From the NCBI RefSeq assembly GCF_002775205.1, contig NC_036462.1:30235084-30299083 (forward strand): DNA of 64,000 nucleotides. The letters run 5' to 3'. The notes beneath the pieces were generated by a model that had not been told where the DNA came from, did not search any database, and was given only the letters and a program-made list of their open reading frames with translations. This document shows, piece after piece, positions 1 through 12,944 of this stretch; position 1 is the first letter of the stretch; the number at the start of each line of letters is the position of its first letter. The DNA comes from Xiphophorus maculatus (Eukaryota > Chordata > Actinopteri > Cyprinodontiformes > Poeciliidae). The position numbers were made by a program, and so were the translations under genes.

Positions 1-824
1 TTTTGTTCATTTCTGTGTCCCTCAGTTACTTTTCTTTGATTAGATCATCCGTGTTTCTGTTTTACTTATTTTAGTTTAGTCCTTCTTCTCAGTCCTTAGT
101 TATGTTTATTTCTTGTTAATGGGGTATCTTTTATTTTCTTTCTTGTCTCTAGTTATTCCTTGTTACTCCAGTTTAATTATGTTTCTTAGGCCTAGTTATT
201 CTTTAGAGTTAGATGCGTGTCCTTGTGTACTAACACAGTACTAACACAGGGATCAAGGTTTTGTGTCCTGAGGTTTTGGGGGCCCTAGAAAAGTTCTATC
301 ACCTTTTTCAATCAATCAGTTTTTTGAAAACACTTTGAAAACATTTCCCATATATCCATAGAACAATATAAAGCTGAAATCAATGCAAAGCATTTAATTT
401 GGGTAGATTTTTGTGTGTGTAAGCAATCCACCTTATTCCTAGTCCCAATGAGGCTTTTGGGTGATTTATGGGCGCGACGTCCGCCACAAACCGGAACCGC
501 CATTTGCTTACATGTTAGCAACTCAATAACCGGCTTTCGACAGAGCTTTTAGGCTATGAAATATGTGGGAGAGCCAGCTATCAAAGCTTAAATGTGACAA
601 TATTGGTTTACTGCAACCTACAGCTGTTGCGGGGAGGGATGGCAACTTGAAGAAATAGCTGCATTACTTCAAGTCACACTAGCATATGAAGCATATGTAT
701 GGAAGAAGTTCTCATGCTCTTTAAGGGTCATCATCATTCTGGGGAGGACAGAGCTGCAGACACACACTCTTCTGTTTCTGAATCTGTTGTGGGTAAAATG
801 TGTTTTTCCTCTAAACCCTCCACT
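1..824. other. T-rich spacer, no gene seen
   Basis: T-rich, low-complexity DNA over the first 250 bases, followed by unremarkable AT-rich sequence. No exon-like frame with splice sites was found. The last part (from about 700) may already belong to the decayed L1 described next, since open but shifted frames run into it. Confidence 0.5.
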
Positions 825-1560
825 AGAAACAAAAATATAAGATCCTTATTTCAGAAGAACATTGCTACTACACCTTATGTGACCCACTACTGGAGACAGT
901 TTTTGTTTCTGATATCAAATGGTCAACGGTTTGGACTCTGCCCTCCAAATACTTCGTTAGGAACAAACCTTGTGATGTGTGCTTCAAACTTCTCCACTGG
1001 TGCTACCCTGCAAAACAAAACCTGCCCCAGGATATAGACCGTAGCTGCTCTTTCTGTAATTTGGACAATGAGACAATAGTCCACTTATTCTGGAGGTGAC
1101 CCTTCGCTGTCTCATTCTGGAAAGACGTTGTTTATTATATTCAATCTCATATTCTCAATAGTTTTTCACTTTTATACACAGATGTACTTTTTGGTTTCTA
1201 CAATGTCTGTCCTGCTAATAACAATCATTTTTATGTAATTGATCTATTGTTAATTCTAGTTCAATTTCATATTCATAAATGCCAATTTTCTGGCACAAAG
1301 CCTCTATTTGATCTGTTTTTATCTGAATTACAACACTATGCAGGGTCTATATGGACCTCTACCAATCCCAAGGCTGTGGGGAATCTGGAAGCCCTGAAGT
1401 TCGTTGGTTGTATTCCCTGAAGCGATGCCTTGTGTTTGTTTCTGTTTTGGCTCCTTGTGTTACACTTTGTTGTTTTTTTTCCCTTGTATCCCCTGGCACT
1501 TTGTTTTTCTCGTTTTCCCCTTTTGTATACATTGTATTAACATTTTGATGCAATAAAAAA
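825..1560 (+). mobile_element. L1-type LINE, 3' end (dead fragment)
   Basis: Reading in the frame that passes through 1000-1080 gives the end of a fish L1 second open frame: a W-x-LP-x-KY-hydrophobic segment, then a Cys-x2-Cys knuckle (CSFCN) followed by ETIVHLFW and FWKDV, the typical reverse-transcriptase C-terminal zinc-knuckle region. It ends with stop codons and an A-rich tail (ataaaaaaaaga near 1551), as expected for a 3' LINE end. The copy is broken: an in-frame TGA follows HLFWR at about 1097, and a frameshift lies near 890-905. Only the last few hundred bases of the element remain. The left boundary is uncertain. Confidence 0.75.
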
Positions 1561-1990
1561 AAGATTCGGGTTTTCTTCCATTGGCTTTTTGTCCACGCAA
1601 TGAAATGAACACACATAAAGCATTTTGGGTTTTCTCTTCAGATCTAGATCTCATTTTCAAGAGGGACCTGAGCAAAAAAAATTGCAATAATTTGGTGATT
1701 TAAATTTTTTTTTTCATAAAGAACGAAATCGTGTTTTGAAAACCGCTCTATTATTAATTTGGGTTCATCTTTACGTGGTATTTTTGTTGCTGTTTTATTA
1801 ACTGACACTTTAAGTCGACTCGTGTGGCAAAAAAGCAGAGAAGGAATACTTAATCGCGTATTTATTTTATTTTGAAAAGCTTTTAGCGGAAGTGACTTTT
1901 TTTGTTGTTTATGCCTTAGGTTCGTTATTATGGGAAGTCTGGTTTGTTTTCTCCGAGTGTTTCTTCTTCCGCTGACTGCAGCAGACCAGG
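1561..1990 (+). promoter_or_regulatory. 5' flank and probable 5' UTR of naaa copy 1
   Basis: AT-rich sequence between the L1 tail and the first naaa start codon. No convincing TATA box was found. Two ATGs at 1930 and 1944 open frames that differ from the naaa frame and from each other, and both run past the naaa start (to 2139 and 2153). If transcription begins upstream of 1930 they would act as overlapping upstream open frames. The transcription start is not visible from sequence. Confidence 0.4.
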
Positions 1991-4900
1991 ATGTTCCGGA
2001 CCGCGGAGCCGCTGCTGCTGCTGCTGCTGCTCGGACTCTGCGGCTCCCTGCGGGCTCAGCTTCCTTCTCCTCCCACGGTTGTCATCAACCTGGACGAAGA
2101 ACCGGAGCAGCGATGGTTGGTCCTCAAAAAAGTCTTTGACGTTGACTTCCTGAGCAAAGCCGCGACAGAAATCATCGAGTGAGTCTCGTTTGCGGCATTT
2201 GTTCAGCGTATTTTGGTAGTTCGGCTCTGCCTAACAAAGTTTAATACAGTGTTTTTTTTGTTTTTTTTTTACAAGCTAAGTTGCTAAGTGATGTTCACAG
2301 ACCAGCTGGGCTAAGTTTAAATGAGAACTCGTGTTCAGGTAATTAATGAAGTATTAGGACCGTATTATGACACCTGTGTTACGGATGCAGATAGCAAAAA
2401 AAATGCCATCTGCATCAAAACATCTTGTTCTGTTTTGAACAATCAGGTTCAATGAATCCCAAGGTGTGTTTTTTCACAGAGATTTTGCTCAGCCAAAAGT
2501 TTTTGTAGTTGTGTTTTTTTTTTTTTATGATCTTGTGTGGGGAAATTCTATGCAAATTCCATATCCAGTAGCATTACGCGACTGAACAATGGCGTTCAAC
2601 TTGTAAGTTTCGAGGAAGAAACTAAATAAAAGTGAACATTTTTACATTAGACAGGTGCTATTACAATGCTGGGTCTTACTGGTGTAATAACGGTAAAGGT
2701 CATTTTATTTATTTAGCACGTTTTCAGCAACAAGGCAATACGCAGGGCTTTACAGGAATTAAAAGGAAATACAAACAAAATAACAAACCAGAGGAAAGAG
2801 CAAAAGAAGAAAAAGCTAATAATGCCGATCCAAAGTAAATAAACTAGATAATAAAGATGAGTAACCACTCATCTGAACCACAAACCATTTTTTTAATGTT
2901 TACAGTAACAATAAATATTTTTCGAAAGAAAAAAAAATCTGTTCTTATCAGTTTAATATCTGATACGTCCCCTACCCGGGGACCATATATTAAATTGATT
3001 TTTGGAGCAGGGAGATGGAATAGGGGCTTGCTCCGTCCACTCCACGCATCGGCCTGGTATTGCAGTACCTCCAGGACCGGTGCACCCCCTCAGGCTGTTA
3101 TATGGAAACTGATCAGTGGATTAGGAGGTGATGCATTTCTGACTACAACATTTGACTTTCTACATATTTTCCTGATCACCACCATGTGCAGCTGCTTTAT
3201 TGGCTGTTTTATATTAACCTTTAAAATGCCAGAGTTTAATAAGTTTAGATTTTAGACTATTAGTGAGGAGAACCTGCAGAGACGAACAGGAGCATAAACT
3301 GCAATGAAACTACTGGATTCTAAAAACTCACATTTCAAATGTGAACCGAACATGAGCGCAGTCATGTTTCTGGCTGCACTACTCCCCCAGAGCCACAGAG
3401 GGCGCTGCTGTTCACAATACAGCAGAGCCTGGAGAGAACTGCTTCTTCTGAGGAAAGGTTGGGTTTATTGATGCCTCTAAGGCAGGGGCGTCAAACTCCA
3501 GGCCTGCAAAAACCCTGGAGTGAAACGGTTTGGTTTCCTGGATCAGTTCTCCGGAGCCTCAGTGACGTCATTATTCTGTTCAGGTTCTGCAGCAGAGTTA
3601 CTGTGTATCATCTCTTTGTGATGAATAATTAATCTGTAATTCTAAATATTAAATAATCCCACTAGAAGGCATTGTACCAGATAATTTTTTTATGTTTACT
3701 TCATCAACTCTTCAGTCATTTCTTTCTACTTGAGTGAAAATATTGAAGCAAAGTTTCTCGGACTGAAAACTCTCCAGACCAACATGAATGTTCCTCAATA
3801 ACCGACCAACATCGATAATAAATAAAATCCTTTAATGTCAGTTCTGTTTATATATCCAGATTACAGACAGATAAATACAACAACAACATCCACTTCCTGT
3901 TTTCATTCAAGTAAAACAAACACTTCAGTGCTTTCTGAGCCGTTGGAAGATTTCTAATTGAACAGCGTGGAAGTTCACTGGAAGAGAGATACCATCATGC
4001 AGGTCAGAATATTGCAGAGAACTTTGGCTTAAAACAACAACGATAGTTTAAGTAGCAGGTCTGAACGCAGCACAACGTCCTTGGTGTGTGCAGACCGGCC
4101 GATCAGGGAGCTGCCCGAGTTACATTCAGCAGTCAGACAGAGAGAACGTGACTGGAACCAACCCCACTCCCACAGGTCAGAGGTCAACAGAAAGCTTGTC
4201 CAACCTGCTCCTCTATGGAATGCTTTTATTTTGAAACATCCACTGCTTTCTGCTTTCTGGCCTCACGACCCGACATGTTCAGTGAACAACTCGATATCGG
4301 TTAACGAGCTCTTCCTCTATTGCTAAACTCCACCCATTTATTATTTCAGTATAAAAATATCGCTAACAGGTTTCTAAATCACCTGGGAAGCCCCGCCCAC
4401 TGACCCCTGAACTCTACAGGATGGAATCAGGAAACGAAGAGCTTCTGCTCAGACGGCCGACACGATCAGATCGACTAAAAAAAAAAAAAAAAAAAAAAAA
4501 AAACACTGCATAGAACAAAATATATACAGCAAAGTTGCACATAATGTAATATACTCTAGCATTATGAACTCTACAGTAAGTGCAGTATTAGATGTTGTAT
4601 ACGTTTACAATTTTCTTTTCTCTAATGTCTAAACATGCTTACAGTACCAAAACCCGTAGAATTTTTTAGTCTCTTCATCTTTTTTCCTAAACAAAAACAC
4701 TTTTGTACTATTTGCTCATTAAGTGTTGTGAAGCTGGGGCTGTTCACCTTACAGACTAAACCTCTGGAGCCCGAGGCTGTTTTTTTTTTTTAAAGTAACA
4801 TTTGAACTGTTGAGCTGCTCCTTATCCCTCTACTGCTTCCCTCAATCTTTGATGCTATTGGCTGTAATTATGAGAGAAATATGTTTTGGATTTCAACTGA

Positions 4901-5320
4901 AACCTGAAGCTGTCACAGTTTTTCCTGGCTTCCCAATAAGTTATACAGTGGATTACCATCTATTCTGTGGAGCCTTACTCCAAATTATTTATGCAAAATC
5001 ATGGATTGTTTGCATAGACAATATCTAAAATATTCAACAGAAATGTAGCTTGAGAAACTGAAACACATAGGCACAATGCTACTTGACATTCTATTGGCAG
5101 TCAATTTGGGAGTACAATTTATTTTCCTTGGCACTGATTGGCTGTATTCCCAAGGGCGGAAATGAGGAAGACTGTACATGTTAGCTTCTGAGGTATTTCT
5201 GTACTAAGGTGCATTTGGTGTTAGAACTATTAAAATAAGCAATATTTGAATAGTTTTTTTAAGAAAAATTTTCTAAAAAAATATATTTAGGGGAAGTGTG
5301 GAGTATTTGCAGATTTTAGG

Positions 5321-5352
<32 letters not shown>

Positions 5353-8300
5353 GCGTGTGTGTGTGTGTGTTTCAGCAGTTGTAAATTGTGTTTGGATGAG
5401 TAACATCATGTTACATCCTAGAGGTGCGAGCTCCCTCGCACCTCTAGGGGGCGTCCACGAGCACCAAGCTAGCGTGAAAAAAACATACACGTAGAATATC
5501 AAAAACAGAAAATACAAACTAACTACTATTACACATGGAAAATGATTTCTGTGTTATTTTAATAGTTGATATACAAAAAAGTTAACATTTTCCTGCTGTT
5601 GGCTTTTGTCAGTGTTGGGAGATTATAAGATATCAAACCTGTTTGTTGTAAAATCGGTGTTTATTATCGGATGTTAATTTCAAATAGTTAAAATAATATG
5701 GCACACTTTATTACCACTCTGCACTTCAAAATCCAAATCTTTTTTTTAGTTGGCTATTATACCACTGGTATGATGTAAGCTAATTACAAATGACACCAGT
5801 GATGGTTGGCATGTTACATACATAGAGTACCTCCGACATGACAAACATTCAACACACCAACATGTCAACATCTGAGTCACTCCATTTATGTTTGATTATG
5901 ATCATGTTTACAGTAACTTTCACTGTGTTTTTTTTTTCTATGTATTTATTCATTTATTTTTTGCTTCTACAGAGCAACGGTTCCAAAATGGGTGCATCAC
6001 GCAGCGATCCCGATTGTGAAGTCCCTGGAAAAATACATTCCTCCGCCGTACGCCGGCGAAATCCGCGGCATGGCCTCCGTCCTGGGAGGGAACCTGTCTG
6101 ACGCCATCATTCTTAACTTTGCCTATGAATTCACTGCGTATGTACAGTTCCAATAATATGTCTTTATTTGTAAATGAACAAAGCCAGCTTGTAGTATGTG
6201 GACAGATAGGCCATTGAAGCCGAGGAGTACAGTGCTAACAAAGACCGACTTTCCGCTTTCATAGATTTTGCACCAGCATCGTGGCTGAAGATAAAAATGG
6301 GAACGTGTTTCACGGGAGGAATCTCGACTACCCTCATCCTGTTCTGAGAAATATGACCATGAATTTAGTTTTCCAGAAGAATGGAAAGGTACAATATGGA
6401 CTCAAAGTGATAGAACATGGTAGCTGTTCAAAGGAATTTACACAAAATGTTCATATATCCACAGGCTCTTTTTCTTCTAGCAGTTTTTGTTTGTGTGCAA
6501 TTTCTGAATGTTCAGAATGGTTTTTTTTTATGCTTCCATGTTTATATTGGAAGTAGAGCCGACTTCACACTGTGTGCGTTGAGTTCTACTTGTTTAACAC
6601 AAAGAGACGGTTACCATGGAACTGACATTTGAAACTGTCTGCAGAGTTTTCTAATAGCGATTAGCAAAGTTATACTCTGTACTAAAATCAGTCCGACACT
6701 CATAAAAATGCTGTAATTTAAACGTTTGCCCAGTGGAAGGGGAAACTGTGATTCTCCTTTGTTGATACTTTTAGGCGGTGTTCTACGGAACATCATTTGC
6801 CGGTTATGTCGGCTTGTGGACGGGAATGAGTCCCAACAAGTTCACTATATCCGGCGATCAGCGAGGTGAGACAATGTCACGGTCGGAACAATCTCATGCA
6901 TTTCATTTTATTTTTTTCCCCGTTCTTAACATTTGTTTCCCGGTTCACCAGGGACTGAGCACTGGTGGAACTGGTGGAAGAACGTTGTGTCCGCGTTCCT
7001 GTTTCACAGGTCGCCGGTCAGCTGGCTTGTGAGGGAGGTGAGTCCGTTTTTTACGGGAAAGCGGTGAGGAAATGTGCCGTTCTCAGCTTGAGGAAGTGAA
7101 ACGAATCGTGTGTGACTCATTTAGACCCTGGAGGAGGCCGAGGACTTCCTGGACGCTGTCATGCGTCTGTCCAAAACCCCCCTCATCACCGGGGTGTACT
7201 ACATCGTGGGCGGGGTGCGAGCGGGGGAGGGAGTCGTCATCACCAGAGACCGAAAGGGTCCCGCTGACATCTGGCCCCTGGAGCCTTTAAATGGAGGGTG
7301 AGGAGAATCTGCAGGGGGGGTTGGGTCGATGGGATTGAAGGAAGGTGTAACCTTTCCTCGTTTGTTTAGATGGTACAGAGTGGAGACGAACTTTGACCAC
7401 TGGCTTCCTCCTCCTAAAAAAGACCATCGGAGGTCAGTCATCTCACATGATGATGATCCGTAATGTTTACTAACTGATTAAGCTGCGGTTATGTGATTGC
7501 ATCTTAGGGAAACAGCAAACAAGGCTCTCAACGCTACCGGTCAAGACCACATCAACATGGACAAACTTTATCAGGCAAGTAGGGTCTAGTCAATACCTAA
7601 GGTATTCATTAAAGTACCTCATAAACACTAACCACAATGGGTTTTATTGAGATTTTATGTGATAGAACATTCTTCTGCTTCCTCTGTCCCAGTAACACGC
7701 ATTTAAGTCTAAGCAGATTTCCCCAGTTTTAATTGAGGGCACTCTTTAAACCATCTTGTTCTGCACTTAATGCACTTCAAGTGTGACTGTAAAATATAGT
7801 GAAAAGTCCATAATGATGAGACGTTAGGTTTAGGTGATACTAGTTGTAGTGAGAGTCTCTTCACATTTCAGAATGGGACACATTGTGAAGGTCTGATAAT
7901 GATAAGTGAGTCTTGTCCTGCAGGTCTTGTCACTGCATCCCGTCTGCAACAGGTAAGACGCTTGTTTACTGCTGTCTTTAATCTGTTAGCATCTAGAAAT
8001 CACCTGAGTGTTGTTGCTCTGCTCACATGGAGCCATACTGTGCAGAGCAGTTTTACTTCCTGTTGTTCAGCAGACGCCAAATTATCGACGTGCTATTTAT
8101 CAGGTTTTGCACATTTCTCATGTGAACCATCCAGACTTTTCCAGAAGTCTTGGTCCTTTATGGTTATTCTGAAATATACCACACCGCAGTTCACTATGAG
8201 GTTCTAGCAGAAGTAGACAGTAAGGGAAGGAGAGAAAGATGGAAAGAAGAAAGGACACAAGGAAAGGTATGAGAAGAAGCTTAAATGTTGTACCAACCTC

Positions 8301-9173
8301 ACAAGGTGGCATGAAAATTGTTGGGAATCAGAACTCGCGTCAATGCTTGTCTTATGGAATGATTAATAATTCTAATCAATAACTTGTTATTAATCAAATT
8401 AGTAATCAAATTCTTTAGTTTAAGCAGGACAACAACTCCAGCAACTCCGGAGTCATAAGCCAAACTTAGTCTCTCGTGAAAGCAGTGGTGGTTTCTGATA
8501 TGGGCGACATGGGCACCTGCCCAGGGTGGCATTTTGTGGGGCGCAGCATGAGCAGGAAACGGAGAAGAGACTGGCCGAGAGAGAGACAACAAATTCTAGG
8601 AGCGCTGGAACAAATAGAAGAAAGGAAAGATACATGGAGGGGGATAAAGGCAAGGGAAGAAGGGCAACAAAGCAAAGAATGAAAGACCAGGAATGTTAGG
8701 AGAAAATGAGCTGAAGGACACAAGGAAGAAATGGATGTAGACAACATGGAAGGAGGGACATAAAGGGTACAACCTGGAATTGGTAGTAAGGTCTAAATAT
8801 GCAAATACGTTTCCTTATTCTTATTTTTTTTCCATATTTATCCTGACATGGGTAATACATTATTTTCATGACTTTGTAGGAACCCTGGCAGCTGAGTTTT
8901 GGACCTCTTTACAAAGTCCTCACACATATTTGAACTGTAACTTCTTTTTAATTCCATCTCATTTGACAGTGTCCTCTGCCGTCTGTCTTAAATCCTCACA
9001 GAATTACAGTTTATACCACAGTTATGAGTGCAGCATCGCCTGGGAATTACACCACATTTGTCAGACCACAGGTATGGAAGTGATAACGGTCGATGGAAAA
9101 TGATCAGAATAATTCACTCACTCATCTACATCTGACGATCTTTTTTTTTTAGGGCTGCTCCAATACCAGCTGA
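1991..9173 (+). CDS. naaa: N-acylethanolamine-hydrolyzing acid amidase, tandem copy 1 (11 coding exons, 358 aa)
   Basis: Lysosomal Ntn-hydrolase that cleaves fatty-acid ethanolamides such as palmitoylethanolamide. Coding exons: 1991-2178, 5973-6137, 6265-6388, 6775-6865, 6952-7037, 7125-7297, 7370-7432, 7508-7574, 7924-7952, 9002-9071, 9153-9173. All joins keep frame. Introns are GT-AG except intron 8, which uses GC (CAG|GCAAGT). A Leu-rich signal peptide covers residues 1 to about 22. The family's self-cleavage site is Phe119|Cys120, with the new N-terminal nucleophile in CTSIV. Arg136 and Asp139 (HGRNLD) and Asn283 (ETNFDHW) match human Cys126/Arg142/Asp145/Asn287. GYVGLWTG and YYIVGG blocks are also present. 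Length matches human NAAA (359). The start was chosen because it opens directly into the signal peptide. A paralogue follows in the same orientation. Nothing appears broken, so activity is inferred. Acid ceramidase (asah1) is a relative but fits less well. Confidence 0.93.
4477..4503. repeat. Poly-A run (27 nt)
   Basis: An uninterrupted run of A inside intron 1 of naaa copy 1. It could be the tail of a retroposed sequence, but I cannot identify a SINE body in front of it. Confidence 0.8.
5320..5371. repeat. (GT)n microsatellite
   Basis: About 25 GT units interrupted by a few GC units, in intron 1 of naaa copy 1. It is likely length-polymorphic. Confidence 0.95.
8210..8770. repeat. Purine-rich intronic stretch and probable repeat fragment
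   Basis: Inside intron 9 of naaa copy 1 there are long purine-rich blocks (8210-8280 and about 8520-8770) around a 'gatatgggcgacatgggc' type segment at about 8495, which looks like a transposon remnant. No frame here has splice borders matching the naaa structure, so the open frames are not taken as exons. Confidence 0.35.
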
Positions 9174-9959
9174 TCTGGCTGTGTGTGAAGGACACAAACA
9201 CATTTCTGCTGCTCACTTCCTGATACGTAGAAGTGAGACAGAGGAGGTTTGACTTTTTCTTCTTTTTTTTTTTTTTTTAGGATGGAACTGCCTTTAAAGA
9301 AAGAACATTTAATCTTGTCGCTGCCTTACCCAGCTAGCTTGCTACTGGTGCATTTTACTAACAGTAATTAGTTTTTAACTAATTGCTGTTCTAATGAGTT
9401 AAAAACAGTAGGAGAGAAAAATGCTGGAATGTGAAATTTTGACTATAGTCGCTCATCTTTTTCTTTTGTCTTCTAAAAAACAAAATCAACGGACAAAATT
9501 GAAGAAACGGTTCTTTAATTGCCTGAAGGTGGGTTAAAATAACTCAGTTTGTCTAATGAGACTTTTAATGAAAAACAGCTGAATTGAATTGTGGGTAGAC
9601 ATGAGCTAACCAAACACACAGTTTGACATCGGGCTCATTTATCCAACAAGTGTTTTCACCTTATCTCACAGAAAAAGCTGGACCTTAAACTAAAGCCACT
9701 GAAATCTACTATCAGGATCCAGAGCTATATAAATAATGATGGTCTCCAATTACTCACACCGTTACATTTATCCAGCGATAAAATAACAAAACAACAAAAA
9801 AAAAAACTGGAGTTCTTTAGGAAGTGCACATACAACTGAATGTCTTATGCAAATTGTGTAAATAATGTGATTTTGCTGATGCTTTTTAAAGTCATACAAA
9901 TGTTTTAATAGATTTTTAGGGATTTCTTTATATATGTCGATTATTTTTTGTGCGTTTGC

Positions 9960-10115
9960 AATAAAGCTTTAATCCATAATGTGAAACGTTTCAAAAAGAA
10001 AAAGTAGATTGGAGTTACTTAACAACTGATTGTGAGAACACATTTTCATTGCTGTGTTGCGCCACATCATCATGGATGTCAGTTTGGTTGGAAATCACTT
10101 ACTGTTGTTAATAAA
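9960..10115 (+). other. Poly(A) signals for naaa copy 1
   Basis: AATAAA occurs at 9960-9965 and again at 10110-10115. The second lies before a sequence ending in TCATTG and then TG/T-rich DNA, a usual cleavage context. Either would give a 3' UTR of about 0.8-1 kb. Which one is used cannot be told. Confidence 0.5.
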
Positions 10116-11351
10116 ACCTTGCCTTATTCATCACAAGTGTCATTGTTTATATAAATTCAAATGTAGTTGAATTTATATATATATATATATACAGTATATA
10201 AGGTGTTATAAAGAGGAAATGGGAAGTCCGACCTCTCTTCTCCTCTCCATAAAGTGTCTGAACTATACCATAGTTGCAACACAACCAGTAGCTTCGGTTT
10301 GGACTTTAACGTTAGTAAAAGGGCAACAGTGATTTTAACATGCGACTGAAGAGGAATCGAGCGTTAAGTTTTGTTTGGTGAAAGATCGATAAGAGCTGAG
10401 GGGAATGAGGATGCTGAACCACCAGAGGAACAATTCTCTGAAACGATTCAAACTGCAGACTCTTGAGTTCAGGGGAAACCCAAGTCAATCATTAACACGC
10501 ATTTTCTCCAAATGTGGAAGCAAATATTTACACATAGACGTAAAGTAAAAAAATAAAAAACACACAAGAATTTTTTTTATTGTCTTGTATTAAATCTGAA
10601 TTAAAGTTTCCAATTTTAGGCCAGTTGAGATTAGCAGAATTGTTTTCATTTGTTTAATGCAGAAGTAAAAAGAGAAATCATTTTATTTCTTTAGATTCAC
10701 AAGCTTCCATACCTCTGAAGAATTCAGAGAGGGAATACTGTAATCAATATTTCTGATAAAAATAGAAAAAAACCCCCCCCCACAGAGCAACAAGAACTTC
10801 ACAGAATGATCTGACAAACTAAAAGATATTTAAGCTCACATGGTGACTGCAGAACAAGAGAGATGTGGCTTATTAGTAACAGACAAATGAGGGAAAGCAG
10901 AGAGCTGGAGATAAACTGAGGGAAAGGCTGAAAGGAACCAACACAGAGAACCACAAAAAACAGAAAAGCGTACAAATGGAAACGGGAAACAATCCAACAG
11001 CAGATCCAAAAGGTGACGTAGAAACTCGGAATAAGAGGTGGCGAGGAGAACACGTACATCCAGGAAAGACCGGTTCCTAAATAAGAGCTTTCAAAGGAAG
11101 GCATAACATGAAGACTGAAATGCACATCCCAACCTAAATACGAGGAGGAATCTAAAAGGTGAACTGAAAATGAACAGCAAATGGTGACGAAGACACAAAT
11201 CAAAACACAAGACAGCTAAAGAAAAAGGAGACAAAGTTCAGATCATGACGCTTCACACAGAAGCAGTTAGGTGATTCTAAATCGGTAGAAAAATATTCAC
11301 TTTCCACCTCGGTCCAGTAGGGAGGACATGATGCTCAGAGTCTGGGCCCAG

Positions 11352-11720
11352 GGGCAGTACTGTGTAGTATTATGTATTTTCCAGGAACATTGTGGAATTT
11401 TATAGTACAATCAAGTGGCTATATGTTACCACTATAGCCTACTAGCTGACTGTCCTTCTAGTCAGCTAGTAGGCCAGTCATGGCTGCCTTATAAAAATGC
11501 GGTACTTTTTTCTTTTAAAAAGTTTTTTTTTTTAAATACTTTTGTACAAAGCTTTTTAAACTATTTCCATTTATTCTTTTGTAATTTGATGAATTGAAAT
11601 TGGGCTGCTGTTTCTTTAAGAAGCTCCTGCTCTTTCCAGCACGGCGCCTACAGCATGTCATCACAACAATGTGCCTCATTATGCCGTTTACAAGTGCACT
11701 AAAGGGCACTTAGAGCACGT
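11352..11720 (+). repeat. Dispersed repeat family A, copy 1
   Basis: It shares its order of segments with the copy at 54508-55101: a GCAGT..TGTGTA..TATTT..CCAGG start, a 'TTTTATAGTACAATCAAGT' segment, a 'TTGTAATTT' segment, and a 'CATCACAACA' segment near the end. It is in the same orientation as that copy but only the left part is recognisable. It carries an extra hairpin insertion at 11439-11472. The family seems to be a non-autonomous DNA element (see 54508). Confidence 0.6.
11439..11472. repeat. Perfect 13-bp inverted repeat, 8-nt loop
   Basis: CTACTAGCTGACT at 11439-11451 pairs exactly with AGTCAGCTAGTAG at 11460-11472. It lies inside family-A repeat copy 1. The following 'TAGGCCAGTCATGGCTGCC' recurs with one mismatch near 12228-12246. 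Confidence 0.85.
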
Positions 11721-12233
11721 GTAGTTTGCAAGATTCCTACCTGAGTAAAGTAACCAAACATGTACCAAGCTGTTTTGCAACACTGCCATCTACAGGCTCA
11801 CTTGTGTCGCTGCTAATACATGTAGAAGTTGTTTTTTCTTGTATGCTCAGCCTTACTAGATCAGTTTTTAGCGCCTGCTCTGTTTTATCTCACAAATGTG
11901 AATATCTAACAGGGAAGGAGCACACTTCCTTCCTCCCGTTATATTCTTGGAATTTATCTTTCTGTTCTTTCCAAAAGTCTATTTTCTCAATGAGAGCACT
12001 CTCCAGCAAGACACTGATTGTACAAGGCAGATAGTCACCAGATAAGGACATATTTGTTTTCTGGTTTATCACGCAAATATATAAAAAGAAGTGCAAATGG
12101 CCTTGTCCCAGAAAAGCTAAAAGATCAAATATCTTCCACTGAACCATATGTAAAATGAGGAAACACCAGTCAAGTTTCACAAATATCCTGTGGAATGATG
12201 CTGAGGACAGTGAGAGTGAGTCAGCCAGTAGGA

Positions 12234-12268
12234 CAGTCATGGCTGCCTTCAAGTGACGGCCATGACTG
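12234..12268. repeat. 10-bp inverted repeat
   Basis: CAGTCATGGC at 12234-12243 and GCCATGACTG at 12259-12268 are exact reverse complements. The left arm repeats the motif seen beside the hairpin at 11439-11472, so the two probably come from the same repeat family. Confidence 0.75.
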
Positions 12269-12916
12269 TGGTGTGAATAGATCTTTCTCTGTTCGCGATA
12301 GACAAAGATCTACAGAAATAATAATGCTAAAAAAAAACACTCGTCAGAAATGTTCTGGAAAAACTCAGAAAATCATTTTCTGAGTTTCAAAAGTTGAAAA
12401 TTTCTCAGACATTTGGTAGAAGAAAACAAGGACATTTCTGTTTGAAAAGTCGAAAGTTTTGCTTCAAATTCTTTGACCTTAATCTCAGAAATTTTCTAGA
12501 CAAAACATTTAATTGAAAAATTTCAACTTTTCAAACTGAGAATTTTTTAAAAGAAAATTCAGAGATCAATCTGAAAATGTCTGTTGTTAAGTAAAGTGTT
12601 ACAAAATTTGCAGTTGAAGGGTTTGCCTTTTTCTCCTTTTGTCAGAATCACAACAAACTCGTCTATGCTCTCTAGCTGTACAGAAATGACTTGTAAATGA
12701 TTGCAGTAAACTCGGAGACAAACCGGTGCCTACAGTGCAGAGTGTACCCATTTTTTTCAGCTACCTCACTGCTGCTCGCTTTCACGTAGGTGTATTATTC
12801 CATAACTGTTTTATATTTTTAAAGCTGGATGTTTCTGAAGCACATCTGCTCCCTTGTCAACTTTATGCTGACATGCACAAGGCAGATCATATTTAAATGT
12901 GTTTCTAGCTTCCTGT

Positions 12917-12944
12917 AAAAAAATAAAATAAAATAAAATAAAAA
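12917..12944. repeat. (AAAAT)n microsatellite
   Basis: About five AAAAT units within an A-rich stretch of the inter-naaa spacer. Confidence 0.85.

Larger units (their letters stand above)
2179..5972 (+). other. Intron 1 of naaa copy 1
   Basis: A 3.8-kb intron with donor GTGAGT and acceptor ctacag. It contains a short segment near 3482-3560 of the kind scattered in fish genomes (a 'gggcgtcaaactccaggcc' type sequence), a poly-A run at 4477-4503 and a GT microsatellite at 5320-5371. Open frames inside it have no exon-like borders, and no nested gene was recognised. Confidence 0.6.

Noticed and set aside
5320..5371. GT repeat and other regular arrays as a CRISPR array
   Set aside because: Simple dinucleotide repeat in a eukaryotic intron; no spacer-repeat architecture anywhere in the window.
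7199..7441. - strand open frame over naaa exons 6-7
   Set aside because: Antisense shadow of GC-rich naaa coding DNA.
10799..11203. 134-codon - strand frame between the naaa copies
   Set aside because: Lies in an A-rich, repeat-like region; low-complexity hydrophobic product with no family or splice support.
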